Virus record (IMG/VR): IMGVR_UViG_3300027734_000227
Span: 1-30,576 of that record
Source: a virus
Strand: one strand, 5' to 3'
DNA length: 30,576 bases
Shown piece by piece: positions 22,864-29,106 of this stretch (positions within the stretch are counted from its first letter, which is position 1; each line of letters opens with the position of its first letter). The position numbers and the translations under genes are program-made. The notes under the pieces were generated by a model. It was not told where the DNA came from. It saw nothing but the letters and a program-made list of their open reading frames with translations, and did not search any database.

Positions 22864-25140
22864 GTGAATAATTCACCCGAAATCGAAGCCATCATTGAAC
22901 AGGCTATTGAGTTGTCTAAACAACGTAAACATCAATATTGTACAATTGAACATTTGTTATTATCATTAATAACACATACACCATTTAAAAAATGTTTAGA
23001 TAGTTTTGGATGTGAAACCTCAACTATGATTCAAGAGGTTACTTCATACGTTGATAGCTTACATGCTATTGTAGCAAAGATAGACCCTAACCAAGAAGTT
23101 CAACCACGTAAAACTAACAGTTTAGAACGTGTAATGAATCGTTCTGTTACTCAGGTACTGTTCACTGGACGTAGACAAGTAACTACTATTGACTTATATC
23201 TCTCTATCGCTAGTGAGGGTAATAGTCATGCTCACTATTTCTTATTGAAATATGGGATTAATAAGAATGATTTTGTCGCACATTGGCAAAAAACATATAA
23301 AGGTTCAGAATTCACTAGTAAACTTTCTGAAGGTCAAGCAGATGAGATTCTTGAAGAATATACTACTAACTTAACTAATCTTGCACGACAAGGTAAACTT
23401 GAACCATTGATTGGTCGTAGTACTGAACTAGACGATATTGTTAATGTATTGGCTAAACGATTCAAATCAAATGTATTGATGGTGGGTGATCCGGGTGTGG
23501 GTAAAACAGCTATTGCTGAAGGGCTTGCACAAATGATTGCTGATAAAACAGTACCTGAATTCTTACACGGACATGAACTATATTCACTTGAGATTGGTGC
23601 CTTACTTGCTGGATCTAAATATCGTGGTGACTTTGAAGAAAAAGTTAAAGCTGTCCTTGATGCACTAAACACTAAGAAAAAATCAGTATTGTTTATTGAC
23701 GAAGCACATACTATGAAAGGTAGTGGTTCATCTACTAGCGGAAGTATTGATTTTGCTAATATGATTAAACCTGCAATTACTAAAGGTACACTTAAAGTTA
23801 TTGCTAGCACCACGTGGGAAGAATACTACGATTCATTTGAGAAGGATCGTGCTTTAATGCGTAGATTCTATCGTGTATCAATTGATGAACCTTCACATGA
23901 TAGTACAATTCGTATTCTTAAAGGATTAAGTTCAAGGTTGAATGACTTCCATGAAGTTGAAATTAGTGATGAAGCAGTAACTGCGGCAGTTGACGCATCA
24001 GTACGTTACATTCACGACCGTAAGAATCCAGACAAAAGTATTGACTTATTAGATGCGGCATGCGCTAAACAACGTGTTGCGGGTAATAAAGGTGCAATCA
24101 TTACTAAAGACTTGATCCATGAACAAGTTGAACGATTCACCGGTGTTCCTGCTGATAAACTTAATGGTGATAACTACGACCGTATCAATAGCCTTGAAGT
24201 TAATATCAAAGGTAAACTATACGGACAAGATGAAACAGTTGAACAAGTGTTAGAACGTATCTATGTTAGCTTTGCTGGCATTGGTAATGAACATAAACCT
24301 ACAGCAAGTTTCATCTTCTTAGGCCCAACTGGTACAGGTAAAACAGAATTAGCTAAGTTGTTAAGTAAAAACCTTGATATGACATTACTCAAATATGATA
24401 TGAGTGAATATAGTGAAAAACACTCAGTATCAAGTTTGATTGGTCCTCCCCCTGGCTATGTTGGATTTGGTGATAGTCAAGTAGGTGGTGGTCGTCTAAT
24501 CAATGACTTAAGCAAGAATCCACATAGTATCTTACTATTTGACGAAGTTGAAAAGGCTCACCCTGATATCTTTAATATCTTCTTACAGATGTTAGATGAA
24601 GGTCGTATTACTGGTAGTAACGGCAAAGAAGTTAACTGTAAGAATACTATTATTATTATGACAAGTAACTTGGGTAGTAGTGATAGTGAGAAAAACAATA
24701 TTGGATTTGGTAGTCAAGAAAAGACAGGTGAGGATGACAAAGCAATTAAAGAGTTCTTCAAACCAGAATTTAGAAATCGTGTTGATTTGATTTGTAAATT
24801 TGGTAAACTTGATTTCTTAGCAATTAAGAAAATTGTTGTTAAGTTTACGGAAGAATTGAAGAAATCATTATTTGATAAGCACAATATTAGTTTGAATCTA
24901 AGTGAGCCAGTAGTTGATTATTTGGGTGAGAAGGGCTATGATAAGAAAATGGGTGCTCGTCCATTAAGCCGTAAGATTGACGAATTGATTCGTGTACCAT
25001 TGAGCAAGAAAGTACTATTTGAGCGTATTAAAAATGCTACAGTAACATGTGTACTAGTGGATGATAAGATTGAGTTCAATGTAGTACAGAAATCAATAGC
25101 GAAAGTAGGAGAAGATGGGATTATTGAAATTAGCAACTGA
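22864..25140 (+). CDS. clpA: ClpA-type AAA+ unfoldase with a ClpP-docking loop
   Basis: 758 residues, equal to E. coli ClpA. Start is GTG at 22864 with AAAGGA 7 bases upstream. The Clp N domain (1-~145, IEHLLLSLITHTPF) is followed by D1 with Walker A GDPGVGKT (208-215) and Walker B SVLFIDEAHTMKG, the KDRALMRRFYRVSIDEPS arginine region, a short ClpA-type linker without the ClpB middle coil, and D2 with GPTGTGKTEL (487-496), ILLFDEVEKAHPD, FKPEFRNRVD and GYDKKMGARPLSRKI. NNIGFGSQE places I-G-F at 613-615, where E. coli ClpA has its ClpP-binding IGL. It should therefore feed host ClpP. It is coupled with dnaJ and overlaps the next gene by 26 bases. No clpP is visible here. Confidence 0.95.
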   Translation: MNNSPEIEAIIEQAIELSKQRKHQYCTIEHLLLSLITHTPFKKCLDSFGCETSTMIQEVTSYVDSLHAIVAKIDPNQEVQPRKTNSLERVMNRSVTQVLFTGRRQVTTIDLYLSIASEGNSHAHYFLLKYGINKNDFVAHWQKTYKGSEFTSKLSEGQADEILEEYTTNLTNLARQGKLEPLIGRSTELDDIVNVLAKRFKSNVLMVGDPGVGKTAIAEGLAQMIADKTVPEFLHGHELYSLEIGALLAGSKYRGDFEEKVKAVLDALNTKKKSVLFIDEAHTMKGSGSSTSGSIDFANMIKPAITKGTLKVIASTTWEEYYDSFEKDRALMRRFYRVSIDEPSHDSTIRILKGLSSRLNDFHEVEISDEAVTAAVDASVRYIHDRKNPDKSIDLLDAACAKQRVAGNKGAIITKDLIHEQVERFTGVPADKLNGDNYDRINSLEVNIKGKLYGQDETVEQVLERIYVSFAGIGNEHKPTASFIFLGPTGTGKTELAKLLSKNLDMTLLKYDMSEYSEKHSVSSLIGPPPGYVGFGDSQVGGGRLINDLSKNPHSILLFDEVEKAHPDIFNIFLQMLDEGRITGSNGKEVNCKNTIIIMTSNLGSSDSEKNNIGFGSQEKTGEDDKAIKEFFKPEFRNRVDLICKFGKLDFLAIKKIVVKFTEELKKSLFDKHNISLNLSEPVVDYLGEKGYDKKMGARPLSRKIDELIRVPLSKKVLFERIKNATVTCVLVDDKIEFNVVQKSIAKVGEDGIIEISN

Positions 25141-25849
25141 TACCCCGGGCATTGATTTCTATGATTATCGGGATAGTGATTACTACGGTAAATACAAATA
25201 TCGTGTAAGATTCTCTATAGAGGGTGTTAGATATGCTATGTATGAAAAAAACTTTGATGGGTTGATGAAACGATATAATATCTTAACTGGTTGGAAAAAG
25301 ATAAAAGATTTGGATAGACCAGTAGTTACAGAAAATCTAGAGGCTCTTGGAAAGTTTATAGATTTTCGTAATATGCTTAAAGAAAACAATACTGGGTTAG
25401 TTCGTATTGAGAGTAGTAGAATATCAATCTTTAGTAATGATTTAGCCTTATTAAAAACAAGTGAAAGTATTAAAGTTGGTATCTTTTATGATTATACAGA
25501 AGCTCAAACAAATAATTTTGTAGGAGTAAAGTCATTTGTCAATGACCCTAAACATAAGTATAGGGTTTATTTGAAATCTAAAATGATTCAAAATACATTT
25601 GTCACACAATTAGATGATTTATTAAAACGTTCAACAGACTTACATCCTAGTCCGTCATTAAAATACTGGCTACAGGGATATAATAATAATGCCCCTTCTT
25701 GGAGTTGGAGATATCGTTACACCAATAGTAATCACTTCATTGACTATGATGAAGAAACCCTATTAAGCTATCTAGCATTGATGCACGGGGAATATCTAGG
25801 AAAACGCTATAAATTAGAAAAGAGAATAGAAAATTATGGAACCAATTAG
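25115..25849 (+). CDS. Unknown protein overlapping the end of clpA
   Basis: 244 residues, not recognised. The ATG at 25115 lies inside clpA in another frame, with AGTAGGAGA just before it (25106-25113) as ribosome-binding site, so it is translated by coupling. The protein is basic and aromatic-rich (YYGKYKYRVRFSIEGVRYAM, ILTGWKKIKDLDRPV, VNDPKHKYRVYLKSKMIQNT, YWLQGYNNNAPSWSWRYRYT). The pattern suggests a soluble alpha/beta protein, possibly nucleic-acid-binding given the Lys/Arg/Tyr content, but no motif fixes that. It ends overlapping the next start by 14 bases. Confidence 0.75.
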   Translation: MGLLKLATDTPGIDFYDYRDSDYYGKYKYRVRFSIEGVRYAMYEKNFDGLMKRYNILTGWKKIKDLDRPVVTENLEALGKFIDFRNMLKENNTGLVRIESSRISIFSNDLALLKTSESIKVGIFYDYTEAQTNNFVGVKSFVNDPKHKYRVYLKSKMIQNTFVTQLDDLLKRSTDLHPSPSLKYWLQGYNNNAPSWSWRYRYTNSNHFIDYDEETLLSYLALMHGEYLGKRYKLEKRIENYGTN

Positions 25850-26249
25850 AAAATTCATAAATGTAGTTGAATCCGCACAAAGTGTAGAGCAACTAGCACA
25901 TATTAGCGATAAAGCATTAGATGATGCTTATCATTATGGTCGTAGTCAACCCGGTGCAAGCTTTGGATGGTTGGCTAATATTGAGAGTGCAAAAGCCGCC
26001 AAAAGATTGATTGACGCCGGTGAAACTGATATTGAAAAGATTAGTGATGCTATACATGACGGATGGAATATTACTGCGATGGCAGATTACAACAATCAAT
26101 TACAATTAGATAGTCCCACGCCTGACGAAAAGAAGGCTAAAAGAGCTAAATTAGCACAGCAACCCTATAGTCAACTTCCAGAAGAAGAAAAAGAGAAGGA
26201 TCGTGTTGTGGCAAGGGCGTTATTAAAAGCAATTACAGGTACTGCGTAA
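25836..26249 (+). CDS. Small protein with RyR-domain-like C-terminus and head-leader-like start
   Basis: 137 residues. Residues ~68-131 resemble the RyR domain (named after ryanodine receptors, also found in bacteria and phages). DAIHDGW (71-77) matches the family's helix ending in a Trp, and PYSQLPEEEKEKDRVVARAL (110-129) matches its highly conserved PW/PYxxLPEEEKExDR segment. The usual central Gly-Trp-xx-Gly part is weak or absent. The N-terminus, PIRKFINVVESAQS, looks like a head-targeting leader with V-V-E|S as an imperfect protease site. The middle (DDAYHYGRSQPGASFGWLAN) is unassigned. The ATG lies 14 bases inside the preceding gene. RyR call is by eye and moderately confident; ligand unknown. 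Confidence 0.65.
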   Translation: MEPIRKFINVVESAQSVEQLAHISDKALDDAYHYGRSQPGASFGWLANIESAKAAKRLIDAGETDIEKISDAIHDGWNITAMADYNNQLQLDSPTPDEKKAKRAKLAQQPYSQLPEEEKEKDRVVARALLKAITGTA

Positions 26250-26253
26250 AAGT

Positions 26254-26261
26254 GATAAATA
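26254..26261 (+). promoter_or_regulatory. Late promoter motif before the 54-residue gene
   Basis: GATAAATA followed by CTC. Predicted start ~26267, and leader with ATGGAG (26272-26277) 8 bases before the ATG at 26286. Confidence 0.65.
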
Positions 26262-26285
26262 CTCTAATAAAATGGAGTATTTACC

Positions 26286-26450
26286 ATGGCAAAGATTGTA
26301 ACAGAATCAATCGTAATCACTTTTAGTAAGATAGTAAAAGACACTGATTCAGGCACTAGTATCACTAGTCCTGAAATACAAGCGGCTTTAGAACAAGTTG
26401 CCCAAGAATTAATTGGCGATTCAGTAGTAGTTGAGGTTGTAAAAGCATAA
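26286..26450 (+). CDS. Small unknown protein, 54 residues
   Basis: A short reading frame of 54 codons and a TAA stop, not recognised. The product begins MAKIVTESIVITFSKIVKD, continues with a Ser/Thr-rich turn (DTDSGTSITSPE) and ends in a helix and strand (IQAALEQVAQELIGDSVVVE). The plan beta-turn-helix-beta suggests a tiny folded domain. Support: late promoter motif and GGAG site ahead, protein-like pattern, and a stop overlapping the next ATG by one base (TAATG), which implies translational coupling to the next gene. Confidence 0.7.
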   Translation: MAKIVTESIVITFSKIVKDTDSGTSITSPEIQAALEQVAQELIGDSVVVEVVKA

Positions 26451-26836
26451 TGAGCCAAACAACTACTCTCATCTTATTGCCACAAACATCATATGTTAAT
26501 CCAGGAAATGGTGCCCCCTATACCGTAACGGGAAATAGCCAACCCGGGGCATCATACATTATTGCACCTCGTTCATTACAAACTGTTAATATTAACTTGA
26601 CAAATTGTACAGGTAATATTACAATAGAAGCTAGTTTAGCTACAACTCCTAGCAGTACTGATTGGTTCAAAGTATATGAATTAACAGCTAATGCAAATGC
26701 GGCAGCTAACTCTGCCCCACAAATCGCAAGTAACGCATCAGTATATACAAATATAGATGGTAATTTTGTATATATGAGAGCAAAGGTTGTAGATTTTGAA
26801 GGTGGTGTAGTTAATTTTGTAAAGTTAAGTTATTGA
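26450..26836 (+). CDS. Small beta-rich protein, probably structural
   Basis: 128 residues, not recognised by name. It reads as a single beta-sandwich: TLILLPQTSYVNPGNGAPYT, YIIAPRSLQTVNINLTNCTG, NITIEASLATTPSSTDWFKV, then NIDGNFVYMRAKVVDFEGGV and VNFVKLSY. The composition resembles the fibre genes (Asn, Thr, Ala, Ser-rich). It could be a head decoration or fibre-associated protein. It is translated directly from the coupled stop-start with the 54-residue gene and is followed after 1 base by the nucleotidyltransferase gene. Virion location is inferred. Confidence 0.6.
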   Translation: MSQTTTLILLPQTSYVNPGNGAPYTVTGNSQPGASYIIAPRSLQTVNINLTNCTGNITIEASLATTPSSTDWFKVYELTANANAAANSAPQIASNASVYTNIDGNFVYMRAKVVDFEGGVVNFVKLSY

Positions 26837-26837
26837 T

Positions 26838-28067
26838 ATGAAAACTTTAGTTATTATGCCAGGAGGCTTTCATCCATTTCATGCCGGACACGCATCGTTA
26901 TATCAAGACGCGGTAAAGGCATTTCCCGGCGCTGATGTATATGTAACCGCTAGCAATGACACTAGTGAAAGATCCTTCCCCTTCGCAATTAAAGAAAAAC
27001 TAGCAAGAGTTGCAGGCGTACCAGCCGGACATTTTGTTCAAGTTACCAGTCCTTTTAGTTCAGAAGAAATAACTAGTAGATATGATCCCGATGATACAAT
27101 ATTAATTTTTGTAAAGAGTGAGAAAAATTCTAAAAATGGTTCCGACCCTGAAGGTCCGTTCCCAGCAGAAGTTGATCCTGCTACGGGAAAATTACCTCTT
27201 GCTAAAAGAGGTAAAAGAAAAGGACTACCGGTAAGTGATACATTAAAGTATTATGCCGGTAATGAAAAAAATCTTCAACCTATGAGTCGTAATAGATATA
27301 TCGCATATTTACCAACTGTACCGTTTGGTCCTGGTATTAAGAGTGGAAGTGAGTTCCGTGCATTATGGGATAGATTTACTAAAGTTTTATTAGATCCAAA
27401 ATCAACTCCCGAACAAAAATCTAAAGCAACAGAACTTAAAAAAGAATTGGTTATGAACATGTATCCTGCAACTCAGGAGAATCCTAGATTAGCTGTCAAT
27501 GTAGTTAAACTTATGGATAAAGGTATGAGCAATCCATTAACTAATAAATCAGATTTAGCAGAAGGATTATTAAATGAATTTGTTCCGCCAAGTAGCGGTG
27601 GGGGTGGCGAGAATGATAGAAATCGTAGAATAAGAAAACTATTAGAAATTGCTATACAAGTAGCAAAGCAAAAAAATGTTGATGAATTGGGTATGATACA
27701 TGCTATGAATATGATAGCAGGTGATGACTTTTTTAGTGTAGCAGTTGAAGGTATACTACCAGATATAACAGATAAAGAATATATGTTCGTACTACAGAGT
27801 GCCTATAAAACAGTAAAGCAAGGTTTGGCGGAAGCAGAAAAAACAGCCAGAGTCTTTCACCCGCAATATGTAGATGTATACTTCTTAGATGGACCTAGAA
27901 GAACTCCTATTCTAGTTAATCGTAAAGTACCATATAATTTAATTGATAGATATTTAGAAGTAGCTATTAAAAAATACAATCTACAACAGGGTCGTTTTGA
28001 GTTTAGAAACGCAGAAGAAGATCCAGTTAAGGTTACCGAAAGTGTGGATTATTTAGAAGAAAAATAA
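26838..28067 (+). CDS. Adenylyl/cytidylyltransferase-like protein (HxGH family) with C-terminal extension
   Basis: 409 residues. The first ~180 residues are a Rossmann-type nucleotidyltransferase: MKTLVIMPGGFHPFHAGHAS with the HxGH motif at 15-18, and IKSGSEFRAL at ~168-176 as counterpart of the ISSTxxR motif. Such enzymes join NTP to a phosphorylated substrate; NMN adenylyltransferases (NAD synthesis) and cytidylyltransferases share this core, and the substrate cannot be told here. Residues 240-248 read LAEGLLNEF, containing L-A-E|G, a prohead-protease-like site. Beyond it a helical domain (RRIRKLLEIAIQVAKQ to QSAYKTVKQGLAEAE) and a small basic domain follow, with VTES near the end. It may be a packaged, cleaved polyprotein. 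Enzyme fold is secure, reaction open. Confidence 0.85.
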   Translation: MKTLVIMPGGFHPFHAGHASLYQDAVKAFPGADVYVTASNDTSERSFPFAIKEKLARVAGVPAGHFVQVTSPFSSEEITSRYDPDDTILIFVKSEKNSKNGSDPEGPFPAEVDPATGKLPLAKRGKRKGLPVSDTLKYYAGNEKNLQPMSRNRYIAYLPTVPFGPGIKSGSEFRALWDRFTKVLLDPKSTPEQKSKATELKKELVMNMYPATQENPRLAVNVVKLMDKGMSNPLTNKSDLAEGLLNEFVPPSSGGGGENDRNRRIRKLLEIAIQVAKQKNVDELGMIHAMNMIAGDDFFSVAVEGILPDITDKEYMFVLQSAYKTVKQGLAEAEKTARVFHPQYVDVYFLDGPRRTPILVNRKVPYNLIDRYLEVAIKKYNLQQGRFEFRNAEEDPVKVTESVDYLEEK

Positions 28068-28119
28068 TTTGACCCCCTTGTTTTGATGTAAATAATACTA
28101 TCTTAACAAGAGGATCAAA
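28068..28119 (+). promoter_or_regulatory. Hairpin covering the ribosome-binding site of the glycosyltransferase
   Basis: TTTGACCCCCTTGTT (28068-28082) pairs with AACAAGAGGATCAAA (28105-28119) at 13 of 15 positions, with two C-A mismatches and a 22-base loop. The 3' arm contains the AAGAGGA site and the A of the ATG. Messages read through from upstream would have the site hidden. Confidence 0.6.
28087..28094 (+). promoter_or_regulatory. Late promoter motif inside the hairpin loop
   Basis: TGTAAATA (7 of 8 to TATAAATA) lies in the loop. Predicted start ~28100 would yield a short leader lacking the 5' arm, so the ribosome-binding site would be free. Confidence 0.5.
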
Positions 28120-29063
28120 TGGCAACAAAGAAAACAACCGAATCAACAGCAACTGCTGTAAAAACAACTAAAGCAAACAAGTCAGAAAAAACAGTTCCTG
28201 TAGAAAAAGTACAAGAAATTGCTGAACAGGCTGCGAAAGAACAAGCACAACAGGCTCCTGCAGCCGGTCAAGTTCAGGTTAACGTAGACTACCTAAAAAC
28301 TACTAAAGTACATATCGCTATGCCATGTTATGGTGGTATGCTAACAGAATCAACATTTATGTCTTTTATCAAGTGGGCTAATACAGCTCGTCAACTTGGT
28401 ATTGATTGGACATTAGAAACAATGGTTAACGAAAGTCTTATCAGTCGTGCCCGTAATACACTAACTGCTAAGTTCCTAGATATGCCAGACGCAACACATT
28501 TATTCTTTGTTGACGCTGACATTGGCTGGGAGCCATGGCATCTACTAGTTCTATTGAACCGTGACGTTGATGTTATTGGTGGTTTGTACCCAATGAAGAC
28601 AATGCCAATCAAATGGGTTGTTAATGGCTTTGAAGGTGCTGAAGAAGGACCAGATGGATTACAAGAAGTATCTAAAGCAGGTACAGGTTTCTTATTAATG
28701 AAGAAACATGTATTTGAGAAATTAAAATCTCATCCGGCGGTTAAGCAATATAAAAACGACATTGGATTAGATCCAAAGTATGACCAACACTTAAAGACCT
28801 ACTTTGATACAGCAGTTCGTCAAAATCGTTACTACAGCGAAGACTGGACATTCTGTGAAAACTGGCGTGATATTGGTGGTAAGATTTGGATGGACAAACG
28901 TGTGTTGCTACGTCACTCTGGATCATATGTATTCTGTCAGGAAAATCAAGAACACTTAATGAAAACAATTGGACCTATGTTTATACAAGAACAGCAAGAA
29001 AAATTTGGAATTAAGTTCACCGATAAAGACGGTAACGAAATAAAGAAAATAACCCCTGCATAA
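28119..29063 (+). CDS. Glycosyltransferase, GT-A fold
   Basis: Transfers a sugar from a nucleotide-sugar donor; phage targets could be DNA bases, virion proteins or host surface, and the sequence does not decide. 314 residues. The first ~55 are Lys/Ala/Gln/Thr-rich and disordered. The catalytic core starts at KVHIAMPCYGGMLTESTFMS, with ISRARNTLTAKFLD (~109-121) and HLFFVDADIGWEPW (127-140), where Asp132-Ala-Asp134 is the DxD metal/donor motif. Then VDVIGGLYPMKTMPIKWVVN, GTGFLLMKKHVFEKL, and EDWTFCENWRDIGGKIW with an Asp/Glu candidate base complete the pattern. AAGAGGA lies upstream but inside a hairpin. A perfect terminator ends the gene. Fold call is strong. Confidence 0.9.
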   Translation: MATKKTTESTATAVKTTKANKSEKTVPVEKVQEIAEQAAKEQAQQAPAAGQVQVNVDYLKTTKVHIAMPCYGGMLTESTFMSFIKWANTARQLGIDWTLETMVNESLISRARNTLTAKFLDMPDATHLFFVDADIGWEPWHLLVLLNRDVDVIGGLYPMKTMPIKWVVNGFEGAEEGPDGLQEVSKAGTGFLLMKKHVFEKLKSHPAVKQYKNDIGLDPKYDQHLKTYFDTAVRQNRYYSEDWTFCENWRDIGGKIWMDKRVLLRHSGSYVFCQENQEHLMKTIGPMFIQEQQEKFGIKFTDKDGNEIKKITPA

Positions 29064-29093
29064 TAAAGCCCCGAAAGGGGCTTTATTCTTTTT
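29062..29093 (+). terminator. Strong Rho-independent terminator after the glycosyltransferase
   Basis: AATAAAGCCCC (29062-29072) pairs perfectly with GGGGCTTTATT (29077-29087) around a GAAA tetraloop, followed by CTTTTT. It starts at the stop codon. Confidence 0.92.
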
Positions 29094-29094
29094 A

Positions 29095-29102
29095 GATAAA
29101 TA
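29095..29102 (+). promoter_or_regulatory. Late promoter motif, start predicted within the AUG
   Basis: GATAAATA followed by CTCT and ATG at 29107. Six bases on from the motif is 29108, so the message would begin at or within a base of the AUG. The terminator-promoter order repeats that seen at 2342 and 8608. Confidence 0.6.
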
Positions 29103-29106
29103 CTCT

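Noticed and set aside
23334-23813. 159-residue open frame opposite clpA
   Set aside because: It covers the conserved D1 ATPase region; the coding signal is clearly the plus strand.
24700-24708. ClpB-type disaggregase instead of ClpA
   Set aside because: No middle coiled coil between D1 and D2, and the IGF loop is a ClpP-docking feature that ClpB lacks.
28069-28098. TTGACC with TAATAC as a sigma70 promoter for the glycosyltransferase
   Set aside because: The -10 matches only 3 of 6 and the TTGACC is better explained as the hairpin arm.
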